Assembly (NCBI GenBank): GCA_029255685.2
Contig: CM055317.2
Location: 74,761,460 to 74,825,459, forward strand
Direction: 5' to 3'
DNA from: Silene conica
Taxonomy: Eukaryota; Streptophyta; Magnoliopsida; Caryophyllales; Caryophyllaceae
Length of the DNA stretch: 64,000 bases
Shown here: positions 1-11,667 of the stretch, in pieces
Layout: each line of letters opens with the position of its first letter
Position numbering within the stretch: position 1 is the first letter of the stretch
Translations under genes and position numbers: made by a program
The notes under the pieces: model-generated
What the model was told of the DNA's origin: nothing
Databases searched by the model: none
Seen by the model: only the letters and a program-made list of their open reading frames with translations

Positions 1-765
1 AATATAATATCATTGTATATATTGAAATATATATATAGGAAAATTATAACATTCAAGGTTGAGAACCTTAAGTTATGTAAGTACACATGATAATGTTAAT
101 AAGATTAACAAATTTAAAACATGTTTAAAATGAAACAATTAAGTCATAGCTAAAAAATGAAATTATAACATACAAATGTAAGTAATTTAAGCTATTTAAA
201 TTATAAAAAAAAACCCAAATTAAGATAATTAAGTTTTATATATTACAGAAAATGAAACTAATATAAAAATCGATTCTGACAAATCTTTTCATAATAATAT
301 GTAAATAAAACAATAAAACAAAATAATTGATTATTGATCGTCCTTAGAGGTCCGATATAATGATAACAACCCAAAAAATTGGTTTTTTGATAAAATAGTA
401 CAGTCCAACCCACTATTAAAGGATGAATAAACATATCAAGACGGAGCCCAAAGGCCCAATAATAGAATCAACAAACAATAATTCTACTGCATCGAGTTTC
501 TTCTTGTCGCAATTATTGTTTTTGCTAAACATTTCCGACTTCTTTTCAAATTTTTTGTTTTTGAAATTTAACTCAGGCCTGTCCCATTTGTGTACAACTC
601 TAATGTTGATCTGAGTAACACGAACTCCATACTTTATGTCACTAATAGTAAGAAAATTTGTCATAGTCATTTGATTTGATAAAGTGAAGAAAATTTCGTG
701 AGATAATTGCACAAATTGTTTAGATAATTTTGTATAAGAATGTAAAGGTAGAGTATATAAAAGAG
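1..765. other. AT-rich intergenic DNA, no gene seen
   Basis: Strongly AT-rich sequence with no convincing coding region. The open frames on both strands around 416-712 are low-complexity and match nothing I recognise. I see no terminal repeat or RNA gene here. Confidence 0.5.
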
Positions 766-773
766 GTAGTTAG

Positions 774-1715
774 TAGGGATGTCAATGGGGTGGGTCTTGA
801 CGGGTCTCGCCCCGCACCCGCCCCACGTGGGGCGGGTGTGGGTAATAATTTGGCGGGTCGTGGGGCGGGGATGGGATTCAAAAACATCATTCGTCGCGGG
901 TCGCGGGGCGGGTGCGGGTTTCACATGAGACCCGCCCCATACCCACCCCGCCCCACACCCACCCCGCTCGCCCCGCCCCACATGTCCCCGCCCCGCTTAA
1001 ACCCGCCTAATAAATAATAATATCTAATAGTAATATATAAGAATAATAAGATAAATTAAATATAACTTAAAATAATAAAGAAAACTTTTAATAAATTAAA
1101 TCTATCCTACCAAGCTACCCACTTCCCCATGCCCAAACAAGTAAATAAGTAAAATAACCCACTATAACCCAGACTACCCGCTTCCGCAGTCCAATAAGGC
1201 AATAAACAATAATCATTCGTAAATCGTATCACTACATTAAGACCATTCACTAACTACCCAAATTCCCCTAAATCCCCATTTTCCCAAACTGATAAAACAA
1301 ACGGAGCTGAAGAACTGAAGATGAAGAATTGAAGAGTATTTGTTGTGTAGTTTTGTTTACTTTTCTAGTACTCTGTCTGTCAGAATTTGGGCTTTCGGCT
1401 GTTGTTTGTGCATGTTTTTGGTGTTATATTTGTATGTAAAACCGTTTTATGACTCCACGGACTCTAGTTAATTGAATGTTAAGTCATTTTGTGAAAACTT
1501 ATTTGTATAAGTAGTACGACAAGTATATTTTTTTTAGGATTTACGTTTCTTGAGGAGATAGGCGGGTCAACCGCGGGTCCCCGCGGGGCGGGGATGGTTT
1601 TGAATAGTTCAACCCGCCACGGGTCGCAAGGCGGGCGCGGATGCGCATTAAAAGTTCGCGGGGCGGGCGCGGGTTGACCCCCCTCCGCACCCGCCCCGCC
1701 CCATTGACATCCCTA
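774..1715. mobile_element. Non-autonomous hAT element with GC-rich ends
   Basis: The element begins TAGGGATGTCAATGGGG and ends with the inverted counterpart CCCCATTGACATCCCTA. It is flanked on both sides by the same 8-bp sequence, gtagttag (766-773 and 1716-1723). TAGGG-type ends with an 8-bp duplication are diagnostic of hAT transposons. Both ends carry arrays of short GC-rich words (GCGGGTGCGGG, CCCGCCCC) on both strands, probably transposase binding sites, while the core (about 1010-1550) is AT-rich. There is no transposase coding, so it would depend on an enzyme supplied elsewhere. Open frames over the ends are by-products of the GC-rich repeats. Confidence 0.9.
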
Positions 1716-1777
1716 GTAGTTAGACTCCAGTATATGGAAAATACAAAGTTTATCTAGTATATGGAAAATATTCGTAA

Positions 1778-2156
1778 TTGTTATTTGACTGAATCACGTT
1801 TAAGTGTTGTTAACTAATTTGTAAGGTTTTGATTAAATATAGAATCAAATATTATTAATTGTAGAATATTTAGGTCAAACGAAATAATTTTGTTAATTGA
1901 CTGAATCACGTTTTTAGCATCAGAATAATTATCTTAAGTATTGTTACCTAATTTGACGGTTTTGATTAAATATATAATCAAATATTATTAATTGTAGAAT
2001 ATTTAGGTCAAAAGGAATAGTTTTGTTATTTGACTGAATCACGTTTTTAGTATCAAAATAACTATCTTAAGTATTGTTACATAATTTCACGGTTTTGATT
2101 AAATATAGAATCAAATATTATTAATTGTAGAATATTTAGGTCAAAAGGAATAATTG
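1778..2156. repeat. Tandem repeat, three units of about 112-133 bp
   Basis: The unit contains GACTGAATCACG, an AT-rich middle and TAGAATATTTAGGTCAAA. Unit starts are visible near 1787, 1899 and 2032; the first unit is about 20 bp shorter. No coding potential. It abuts a Helitron-like 5' end at 2353 and may be internal to that element. Confidence 0.75.
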
Positions 2157-2159
2157 TGG

Positions 2160-2353
2160 GATTTGCACGATTCACGGTATTTAATTGTAATATATTTAAA
2201 TATCTTAAATCTGACTTGGCAAGTTTTAAAGCTTTTGATTGGTTGACGAAAATTTAATTTGTGAGGGTGAATGTGAGAGCTTGAAAGAGTGAACGCTGAA
2301 ACGATGTTGCGCCACGTAGGCAAATTTACAATTTTCTTTTATAGTAATAATGA
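2160..2353 (-). mobile_element. Helitron 5'-end fragment
   Basis: Read on the minus strand, the segment starts TCATTATTACTATAAAAG after an A and continues to a GCCTACGTGGCGCAA block. The same arrangement occurs at the 5' end of the Helitron at 11668-12490. I could not find a matching 3' hairpin and CTRR end, so it is either truncated or its end has decayed. Confidence 0.4.
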
Positions 2354-2495
2354 TAACTCGCATCGTTTATTCGTTTCACAAGATGCAATTTTTTTAACTG
2401 ATTTTGCAGCAGATCATTCACTTCTTGAATGAGCAAAAACAAGAAATTAACAGAGTATAAATATGTAAAGTCATAGATTAAAAAAATTTAAACTA

Positions 2496-2568
2496 CGCCC
2501 ACCGTGGGGCTCGAACCCACGACCACAAGGTTAAGAGCCTTGCGCTCTACCAACTGAGCTAGACGGGC
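2496..2568 (-). tRNA. tRNA-Lys(CUU)
   Basis: The minus strand reads GCCCGTCTAGCTCAGTTGG from 2568, then an anticodon loop CTCTTAA with anticodon CUU, then GGTTCGAGCCCC and 3' end GGTGGGC plus discriminator G. The acceptor stem pairs over seven positions with G-U pairs. The A box (TAGCTCAGTTGG) and B box (GGTTCGAGCCC) are intact and there is no intron. It looks like a functional nuclear lysine tRNA gene. Confidence 0.97.
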
Positions 2569-3124
2569 CTGTTGGTGGAATAGACCATATTCGGCTAATT
2601 AACTGTGGCGGTCTTCTGTTGAAGCACTCTATAATTGGTAATTACACACCATTATTGGCATTATTGATATTTACTCTTTAGAAGTCAAAATTCAAAAATC
2701 ATAATGACATGAGTTATTATTCTTAGGTATAGAAAGTGACATTTTATGGTATTTAAAAGTGAAATTAAGTAGACCCAATAGATGGATGATGTGATATATA
2801 ATCCCTTTACACAATAATTTGACGTATTAATAAAAGTGATTAATGTGTGTTTTAAGTGTATATTAATTTATTGATGAATCTATTCCATAAGCAAGGCATA
2901 ACTTGTATTATTATAAGATTTCGGGATATTAAGAAGTTACTTTTCTTTTATTTTCGTAAGTTATTTCATTCTGCTTAAATTTGAAATGTATATCACTGTT
3001 TCAATCATTTGTTAACCTTCTTAATTTATTATAAAAGGTATTTAATCAGATAAACAAATGATTTTGACGAGATACAACCAGTTTACAGCATGTGATATCA
3101 CATGAACCAAAATGCATCAATTAA
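2569..3124. other. Intergenic DNA, nothing recognised
   Basis: AT-rich sequence between the tRNA and the LTR element at 3130. No open frame, repeat or terminal structure that I can support. Confidence 0.4.
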
Positions 3125-3129
3125 CATAC

Positions 3130-3313
3130 TGTTATAGAATAAGAAATAAAGGAAATGTAAAGAGAGAATTAAGGAAGAAGATTTAATTGTTGTATTCATA
3201 TTCATCTCAAGAGGGGTTTATATAATACATGACATGGGAGAAAAACCTAATTACATAAGTATTATAATGGGCCATAAAACCCAATGGACATCCACATTAG
3301 ACATTTCATAACA
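3130..3313 (-). repeat. LTR of the non-coding Copia-like element
   Basis: One member of the LTR pair; in minus-strand orientation this is the 3' LTR. The adjoining interior has the purine-rich tract. Confidence 0.88.
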
Positions 3314-4679
3314 CTCCCCCTTGGATGTACATTACTGAAGAACATGCCTCGTTAAAAACCTTCCTAGAAAAACCCGTTGGGAAAAACACTAGTGAAGGAA
3401 AAGAGTACAATAATCTTCAAATATGCATAATTAGCTGCCTCGTTAAACCCTTTCCATGGAAAACACGGTGGGACAAACCCATAGGATAAGGAAAAAGAGT
3501 ACAGCGTTTGCACACTTCCCCTGATGGTTACATCACTTGAATTAATGTCAATGCAGCTCATGATGTAGCACAGTTTCTCAATCTTGGAAAGAAAATTATC
3601 TTCGTAATGGATCAACTTTATAGGTGCCTTCGATTAATAGGAGTCGTTGATTGCTTCAAATTTCAAAATACGAAGATAGTAATTCATAATGATTTTCGCA
3701 TCTTCAAATAATCTTGTCACTTTTATATAACTGCACCTTTTCTTTGAATGGTCATAACATCAATAATAATGTGCATGCGTATGATATGTGACTAAGTTCT
3801 AAACTATATGATATGAAGTAATGCAATGACGTTATAGGAAAACAATATGAAAAATGCTAAACTTAGTCTATTTATGCACATGATGACTCGATAATGAATA
3901 CTGTATAGTTTATTTTCAATATCTGTGATTTGGTTGAGCTCATAACCAGAAATATGTCGACGATCAAAATGGACTTATAAAGTCCTAATTCAATTGGCAA
4001 TTGAATATTGCACGCAAATATGTATCCGTTTCGTATGGATATACTTTTATGATCATATACTAGAATTTCTAGAATCGATATCTTTCAAATATTACACTGT
4101 AGGTGTAATTTAATCTGATAAAACTTCTTTTATTTTACCAACTTTTCACTTACTTTCTCCCCCTAAGGTGGTAAAAACTATATTTATCAAAAGATTTTAT
4201 AAGATATTTGGGGAGTATGTAGTGCATAATTAAATTGACTATGAGTTTGCTCAATAAAAAACTCAAGTAAGAAGATCAATTGGTTCACATAATAATAATC
4301 AAACTGTGAATAACACAAAATGCTCATATTTGTATTACTTCATTGTTTAGATCTTCTAATATCAAACACTAGTTGAACATAAAAGTTCAATCATATAAGA
4401 ATTTGGCTATGTCTCGATATATGTGCAATTGTGCACTTAAATGCCAAACGTATTGGATGTTAAAATAATGATTAATTATCTAATATCATATGTGTTGAAT
4501 ATAATTTATATTCATCTGGTTAAAGAAATGATGAGGTATAAGATACCTTTAATGTCGCATGTAAATTGGCGAAAATGATGAGTAAGGATTACTCCGCAAC
4601 TAAACTAGCCTCTCTTTCAAATGTAGAAGACTAACTCAGTTGAATTGAGAAGAGTTGGGCTCTCACTGAATTGATATAA

Positions 4680-5945
4680 GATCGCCTCAAATTAAATTGA
4701 GGAGACGAATTTAGTTGATAACAAGAGATTCTTCATAAAAGATCGCCTTAAATTATAATGACGATTGTCTCACATTAAAAGATGAGAGACTTTCTCATGT
4801 TAAAAAGATGAGAGACTGTCTCATATTGAATAAATTAGAGGTCCTCCCATATTAAATATAAAAGAATCGCCTCATATTGAACTGACTGAAGAGTATGTCA
4901 GATAAGAGACGGATTAAATTGATTAGGATTGTGCTCCTTTTGAAATGATAGAAGAATGTTTTATATTATATTGATAGAAGATCGTCGTAAATTAGAATGA
5001 CGATCATTTCATGTAAATAGATATGAGATCGTGTTTCATATTATATTGATAAGAAAAATCATCTTAAATTAAAATGGCGGTCATTTCATGTAAATAGATA
5101 TGAGACCGTCTCAAATAAATTAATTAGATATGAGTTCATCTCAATTAAATAAATATGAAATCATCTCAATTTAATTAGAGTTCGTCTCAATGAAATAAAT
5201 ATAAAATTATTCATGTACCACATTTCATAAAATTATTATTCCGATAATCTTTACCACCATATCTTACCTTCTTTACCAACCTTGTTATTTGGGATTAAAT
5301 AGCTAAATTCGCCTCACATTATATTTATAGAAGATCGTCTCACGTTAAATGACTCTATCATTAGAGTTATCATTCCATTGTCAAACTTTTTCAAGTATAT
5401 TAACAAAGAGGCAAGCAATGAAAATTTATAGGTTGCTTTCGTAGTAACTCAACCAATATGCCTTAATTTACTCCTTCAAGCATCTATATTTCCTTGACCG
5501 TAGAGATACAAGAAGAAAAAATAGTATAATGATTTCCTTATAGCCATAAGGTATAAATACACCACACGCATAATAACCATTCATGAATTTGGATGAATCA
5601 AGTAACAATAGCATTGTCTTCAATTATATTGAAGATCGAGTCCCTTGTTAAAAAGATATGAGATCGTCTTGCATAGTAACGACGAGAATAGAAGATTGTC
5701 TTAAATTATAATGACAATAGACTACCTCACATGAAATAAATAGACATCGTCTCATATTAAATTGATGGAAAAACGTCCTAAATTATAATGACGATTGTGT
5801 CTTATGTTAAACTGATATGAGATCGTCTAAAATTAATTTTATATGAGCTCGTCTCAACTAAATAGATATGAGGTCGTCTCAATTAAATAGATATGAGATC
5901 GTCTCAATTAAATGGATAGAAAAACATCTCAATTAAATAGGTAAA
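4680..5945. repeat. Degenerate GATCGTCTCAAATTA repeat array
   Basis: More than fifteen imperfect copies of a roughly 25-30 bp word of the form GAGATCGTCTCAATTAAATAG lie within the LTR element. Spacing is irregular and no unit is coding. Confidence 0.7.
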
Positions 5946-6351
5946 TAGGATCTGCAAGATAAATACATATATTCATGCCTCTTCTATTCTTGAACTTGAT
6001 CAAAATCCGGTTACCAAACACATGGTTATTGTCGATTTCATCACATTTCAATCAAATCAGCAGTAAATAAATTAGAAATTTGCCGTAGAAAACAACAAAA
6101 CTTATTGTCTGATATGAAAGCTAGATAAAGGGGGAAAACAAATTGTTTACGTATGCATAACCTGATCATACAAGTAATAATTTATATCAATAAAATAAAA
6201 GAAAGTATACACCGTAACCTATGTGTGACCTTTGTTTGGAAATCCAATCCATTCATACAAGTTCTAGCCATATACGAGAAGTAGATCAATGACCATACCT
6301 TTTATGGTAGAAGATACATGCTCAATAAATTAGAGTTTCGTGCGGATAACG

Positions 6352-6534
6352 TGTTATAGAATAAGAAATAAAGGAATGTAAAGAGAGAATTAAGGGAGAA
6401 GATTTAATCGTTGTATTCATATTCATCTCAAGAAGGGTTTATATAATACATGACATGGGAGAAAAACCTAATTACATAAGTATTATAATGGGTCATAAAA
6501 CGCAATGGACATCCACATTAGACATTTCATAACA
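6352..6534 (-). repeat. LTR of the non-coding Copia-like element
   Basis: The second member of the pair; in minus-strand orientation this is the 5' LTR. It is followed by the duplication catac. Confidence 0.88.
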
Positions 6535-6953
6535 CATACAAAAAACTGAATTGGAGTTGAAAATAATCTTCTAATTAATTGATATACAAAGTTAGCTTAT
6601 ACAGAACCAATTTAATTAAGTTCTTACTGACGGGCAATCTTTTACGTTGGAAAAGAATAACTTAACCTACTTAAAAGTGTTTCTATAATTACAATCATCT
6701 TTCGTGTGTTAAACGTAGGGTTGTTAATGAGACGAGACAGCTCGCGAGTAACCCGAGATCGGTTCGGTTAAAGTTCGGCTCAGCTCGAGAGCTTAATGAG
6801 TCAAGCCGAGCAAAGCCTGACTCGACTCGAAAAGCTCGCAAACGGCGCGAACATTTGAGATTACGTAAGATATTAATCATATTTTATAAAAATAAGCTCA
6901 TATTTTATAAAAATATTTTATTATTATTATATCTTTGTATTATATATATCAAA

Positions 6954-6985
6954 CTAGTTTAGAACCCGTGCAAAGTTGCACGGGA
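6954..6985 (-). mobile_element. Helitron 3' terminus
   Basis: On the minus strand, the stem CCCGTGCAACTTTGCACGGG is followed after a short A/T spacer by CTAG and then T. This hairpin plus CTRR arrangement is the Helitron 3' end. Its 5' end was not found; the Gypsy fragment at 7179 probably interrupts it. Confidence 0.6.
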
Positions 6986-7089
6986 ATGCATAGATGAAGT
7001 TTTAGAATTTTATATTATCATTGTAGTAATAAGAGTATATAACATTTTAGTAAATGATCTACTTTAGATTAAAACTAAAGTTTTTAATT

Positions 7090-7178
7090 ATCAAGTTCAG
7101 TGAAAATTTTGATTTTAACGCTGTCCTTGTAACTGCTTTCAAGTTTCGAGGACGAAACTTTTTGAAAGATGGGGTGAT
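7090..7178 (+). mobile_element. 3' tail of a Gypsy (Tekay/Del-like) interior
   Basis: The segment just before the LTR contains TTTCGAGGACGAAACTTTTT and a purine-rich AAGATGGGG tract. This is the usual 3' end of the pol region and polypurine tract in Tekay/Del chromovirus elements. The rest of the interior is missing, and the left edge is approximate. Confidence 0.65.
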
Positions 7179-8126
7179 TGTAACAGCCCGTATTTTTATA
7201 AAAGTAATTTTAATAATTTAAAGAAGTTTTCGGAATTTAATAATACTTTAATTATAATTCGTAAGTTTTATTTTAAGAAAATGTCGTAAGTTTTATCTTA
7301 AGCTTATTTAATCTAAAGATATTGTGCTTTCTTGGTTTTCCCGTTTACATCTAATTCCCGAGCCGCTTAAGTGAAACTCGTCCCAAGCTTAACTTAAAAC
7401 TAATTGTGAAAGGAACCTTCCTCCTCTTTTCCTAACATTCATAACTCCTTTCTCAAGAAACAAAAACATCAGTCATTTCATTTCTCTTTTCCTCATATCT
7501 TCATCTTCACAAAATTCGATCTTGTGGATTCGTTACAACTCCGATTGACGCAAGGTTTTCGCCTACGCTTTCATCTCTTCATTTCCAATCTTTCCATCTC
7601 TTTAAATTTCTGTTTCGTCGAAGTCGATTTCTGGGCTGTTTCGAGGTTTACTCGAAATTACCCTCTAATAATCCGTTTTTGTTGTTTGAAGGTGTTGACT
7701 CGGACGACCCGGGCAAGGACTCGTACATTGTTCAAGATTAGAAGTGAAGAAACGCTCTTAAAGGTGACTATTATGAGTAACTCGGCCTTTTTGTCTAAAT
7801 TAGCACTATATGTGGTTTTAATGTGTTTTGATGAAAGTTAGTATGATTATTGAGTTCTTGATGTTCTTCTTATGTTATTCAAACTGATTTTGTGAAGATT
7901 TAATGATGAATTTGATGAGGAAATGAGATTTAGGAGTATATATGTTAAGATCGGTTTAATTTGTGATTTTGGTGTTAAGTCATGAAATGATTATTTGTAT
8001 ACATGTTCATATGTATATTTGATGTGGTTTACATGCTGGAAGTATGAAATCGTTGCTTAGAAACATGTTTAAGTCGGATTTGTAAAGTAGTGAAAGGATT
8101 GGAATTGGCGAAGTTGTCGAATTTTG

Positions 8127-8445
8127 CGAGCAGAGGCTCTGAGCCGGCAGGCTGACCGGCAGCCGGTCGGCCGGCTCAGAGTCCCCTTTGTTTTCTTCGT
8201 TTTTCGAAAGTTTTAAGAAAATGGGTCCCCAGCCGGTGGACCGGCAGCCGGCCGGCCGGCTGGGAGCCCCTTCATGTCGTTTTCTTTTAAGTTTCGCGAG
8301 AAGAGGAAAGAGTCCCCAGGCGGTGGACCGGCAGCCGGCCGGCCGGCTGGGGGACCCTTTATGTTGTGTTTGCTTGTTGTCGGCTAAGAGAGTAAAGGAC
8401 TCTCAGCCGGTTGACCGGCCGCCTGTGGCCAACCGGCTGAGAGCC
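8127..8445. repeat. GC-rich palindromic repeat blocks inside the LTR
   Basis: There are four spaced copies of a block like GGACCGGCAGCCGGCCGG, each followed by GGCTGGGAGCCCC or similar. Each could fold into a strong stem. The blocks stand out against an AT-rich LTR. Confidence 0.8.
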
Positions 8446-8724
8446 CCTGATTGTATTGTTCTCTTCATATCTTTTGATTTTCAAGTCGGAATGTATTGAT
8501 TCTTTTTCCGTATGCTTCGTATGCATGTTTGGAGTCCCCGGGGTTCGGGCGGCACTATATTGGGTTCGGGAATAGAGTGAGGATAGAGACCCCCGGTCGG
8601 GCAACCGAAAGGGAAACCGGCTCTCCCTCGACTTAGTTCCCGGGGTCAATTAAGCGTTAGTTGGAATATACGTTGTTGCATGATTAGTTATGTATTGAGT
8701 AAGTTCGGAATTAAAGTTGTATAA

Positions 8725-9163
8725 CTATGATTTGGATTAGGTCATAGTTTGTGTTGCCTTTGTATTTGAGGTGTATTGTTGTAAGACTATGATTTGGATT
8801 AGGTCATAGTTTGTGTTGCCTTTGTATTTCGAGGTGTATTGTTGTAAGACTATGATTTGGATTAGGTCATATTTTGTGTTGCCTTTGTATTTTGAGGTGT
8901 ATTCTTGTGGAGTCTGTGATTTGGATTAGGTCACAGTTTTCATTTGCCTTTGTATTTTGAGGTGTATTGTTGAGGAACTGTGATTTGGATTAGGTCACAG
9001 TTTTGTTTGCCTTTGTATTTTGAGGTGTGTTTCTGTGGAACTGTGATTTGGATTAGGTCACAGTTTTGTTTGCCTTTGTATTTTGAGGTGTGTTTCTGTG
9101 GAATCTGTGATTTGGATTAGGTCACAGTTTTCGTTTGCCTTTGTATTTGAGGTGTATTTATGC
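8725..9163. repeat. Tandem repeat, seven units of 62-64 bp
   Basis: Units start near 8725, 8787, 8851, 8917, 8979, 9041 and 9104. Each contains GATTTGGATTAGGTCA and GCCTTTGTATTTTGAGGTG. The first three share CATAG and the last four share CACAG at the variable site, suggesting stepwise amplification. Confidence 0.9.
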
Positions 9164-10412
9164 AAGTGGATTATATTTGCTGAGGCTATGTATTTATGCC
9201 GTGGTTGTGTAATGGAGTCTTCATATGAGTTTCTTTTGTAGTGTGCATTTGTGTCCTTCCATGCCTAGGATTGGGGTCATGGTTTGATATTGCTGAATGT
9301 AGTATATACTTGCCTGAGTTAGGGTACGGTGTTATATACTTGCTGTCTTATATCTGCTTGTCTAGAGTTGGTACAACGTCAGATATGCATGTTGATATGG
9401 ATGAGTATATTACTTTGTTTATAGTATTGTTCATCCAAGGTATTGGATGACTCTTTAATTAGTTTCGTAAATGGTTTGGATTGAAAGACCTCCCGGCCGG
9501 GTAACCGGAAGGGAAACCGGCTCTCCTTCCAAATAGTTTCCGAAGTTGGTTGAGAGCCTTTGCATAGTATTGGCATGATGATATATATATGCTTCACATG
9601 ATTGTTTATGTTGGAGTATAATACATATTTATATGTGTTCGGTGTTGTATGACATTAGGTGCTATGAGAGCTCTAGTCACTCCCCACTGACTGTGGCGCA
9701 CATGTTGTATGTGTGTAGGTACTTGATGCTGTTCTTCAGGGGGTTACGTTGACGCTAGCGAGCGATGATCCTTCATCGATGATTTTACCCAGTCGTTAGC
9801 TAGACCTTAGCTTTATGTTTTCCGTATTTTGGTGCCTGTAGGGATATGCTATCCCGGGCTGCTTTTGTATAGTACTTATATACTTATTTATGTTTTATCT
9901 TTCGCATGTTTAGATTTCTAAAGCACCTCGCATGTTTAGTTATGTTAAAAAGTTTTAATTCCGCTGCATTTTTAGTACTTTGTATGTTTTATATTTCCGC
10001 TTTCGCGAGGGGTTTTACACGATTGACCAAAATGATTTATATATAATCCCTGCCAATTTTTATTTAATTTTTTTAGTTTTGAGTTGTATTTAGCCAAATG
10101 TATACATATAATTGAGACGGAAGGGTAACACAAATTAATGGATTGCTGGAATGCTCACACAAATTGATGGATCACCGACCCGTTCGACCCGATGGTTTGA
10201 GGATAAATTAAGAATATTATTAAATGATAAAAGTAAAAATATTAATCAAATTTGTTGATAAAAGTTCTAATGAACAAATACCTTGAAACAATTTACACGT
10301 CTTAAAAGGTATAACAAGATATATGGATAAAAGTTAAAGAATTTGTATTTTGGGAAAATATAATCTTGAACAATGATAGGATAATTTTCTTAAGGAAGGT
10401 AATAATAACAAA

Positions 10413-10893
10413 CTAGTATAACACCCGTGAAAATTCACGGGATTGTTCAATTCAATTTTTATAGAGAAAAATCAATTAAGTTGTTAAATAAGCTAATAAC
10501 GGTTGTGGTGTATATGTAAATACTTTAATAAATAAAATAAATAAATAAAGTCTAATATAATAAGATAAAAGTTTGTATTTTCAAATACAAAGTACAATAA
10601 AGTAGGATACAAAAACTGGAAAGTCTAAGAGAAATTCATAGTTTCTCAAAAATCTCCTTGTAAACAACATTACTTGTTATAGTAGACATGTGTTTGTCGT
10701 CATCTAAAATAAGGACTTTTAGACCATCCTTATTTGTAACCCGGGAGATATCAACGTCCAACTGTCCATGGGTGAAGAGTGGTCTAGGAAGATAAAGACC
10801 AACACGGGATAAAAATTGCCTTAACTTTTGTTAGTAGTCATTGCAAAGCAAACTACTAAGGGAAATTGTCTCCTTTCAAACTTAACGGGAAAG
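10413..10893 (-). mobile_element. 3' part of a RepHel Helitron
   Basis: The minus-strand 3' end is a CCCGTGAATTTTCACGGG stem followed by a short spacer and CTAG (10413-10416). About 220 bp inside lies the end of a Pif1-like helicase reading frame on the same strand. The hairpin, CTRR end and helicase together make this a Helitron that once encoded its own RepHel protein. Most of the element is gone or unrecognised beyond about 10900. Confidence 0.75.
10636..10893 (-). pseudogene. C-terminal remnant of Helitron Pif1-like helicase
   Basis: Minus-strand translation gives FERRQFPLVVCFAMTTNKS, then QFLSRVGLYLPRPLFTHGQL, then DISRVTNKDGLKVLI, ending at a stop at 10636. These match the last helicase motifs of plant Helitron RepHel proteins (usual forms: FAMTINKSQGQ, YLPRPVFSHGQLYVALSRV). 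The enzyme would unwind and transfer the single-stranded transposon during rolling-circle transposition. Only about 80 residues remain out of a protein that is normally well over 1,000. A stop and a frame change fall at the NKSQG motif, so the copy is dead. The QLYVALSRV motif has drifted to QLDVDISRV. Confidence 0.8.
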
Positions 10894-11667
10894 ATGGACT
10901 ACCTAAAAGATTATTAATATAAATCATACCTTAAAACAATGAAAGAGTCAAAGTCTAATATAGATGAACACCGAAAATTGAGTAGAAATAACTAAAAACA
11001 AAAATTGAGTACAAAAACAACAGTAATATCATTTGTTAATTGCTCTATAGAGTTGCGCTACTTTAATGGTTTAGAAGTGCGCGTTTATCATGTTTTCGAC
11101 AAAAATTCTAAATTTGTAATCATGTGGTAATTATTTTTGGCAATACTCTAAATTAAATTCTAAGTAATTCTGATAAAATGTAAATACCTAGTATAATTGT
11201 TTTATAATTACAATTTTTTCGAAATCTGATTTTTTTTATAGTAATTGCATTAATAGTGCAAGCTGATTTGATGTTGTATTATAATTGAACAATTTTGAGT
11301 GATAAATATTGAAGTGATCTAATTAAATTGATAGTATGAACGTCATGTATGTAACTGTTGCTGGTGAGGCATGTAATGCTATGTTTTTTTCCTATGTTGC
11401 TTAATTGTCTTTATCTGTAGGTCGTTTCGTGAACTATTTTCATTCCACATTCCCAAATTTCACATTATTTCCTTATAATTTATTCTGTTTCATACCGAGT
11501 ATATATATTTCAGTATAACCAATTTTAATTATATGGGTTTTTCTTATTCAAAAATCAATTCATATTGGTGTTGTTTAATTATATATTTCATTATAACCAA
11601 TTTCACAGTATTTCCTTATTCATTATAACCGCTTTGTTGTTTTTTAGTTCACTGTTCCTTTAATTCA

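Larger units (their letters stand above)
3130..6534 (-). mobile_element. Non-coding Copia-like LTR element
   Basis: Two LTRs of about 184 bp (3130-3313 and 6352-6534) have TGTTAT...ATAACA ends and are flanked by the same 5-bp duplication, catac (3125-3129 and 6535-6539). On the minus strand a purine-rich tract of the AAGGGGGAG type precedes the 3' LTR, and the LTR has a TATTATATAAACC promoter-like stretch, so the element runs on the minus strand. The 3-kb interior has no gag or pol coding. It is filled with degenerate repeats of a GAGATCGTCTCAAATTAA-like word. The LTRs differ at about six sites, suggesting roughly 1-2.5 million years under usual plant rates. It looks structurally whole but non-autonomous. 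Confidence 0.88.
7179..10019 (+). repeat. Gypsy (Tekay/Del-like) LTR, 2.84 kb
   Basis: The LTR runs from TGTAACAGCCCG to GGGGTTTTACA, typical of Del/Tekay LTRs, and is unusually long. It contains two internal repeat arrays: GC-rich palindromic blocks at about 8127-8445 and seven 62-64 bp units at 8725-9163. No 5' partner is present, so this is a fragment of an element. The ORF-like stretch at 8188-8499 comes from the GC-rich repeats and is not a gene. Confidence 0.8.

Noticed and set aside
667-1017. Overlapping open frames on both strands with Pro/Gly/Arg-rich products
   Set aside because: They are read through the GC-rich subterminal repeats of the hAT element and have no conserved domain.
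8188-8499. A 103-codon open frame with repeated VDRQPAGRLG
   Set aside because: It follows the palindromic GC-rich blocks of the Gypsy LTR; the peptide repeat is a by-product of the DNA repeat.
8725-9163. Regular repeats suggesting a CRISPR-like array
   Set aside because: Units are head-to-tail with no unique spacers, inside a plant LTR.
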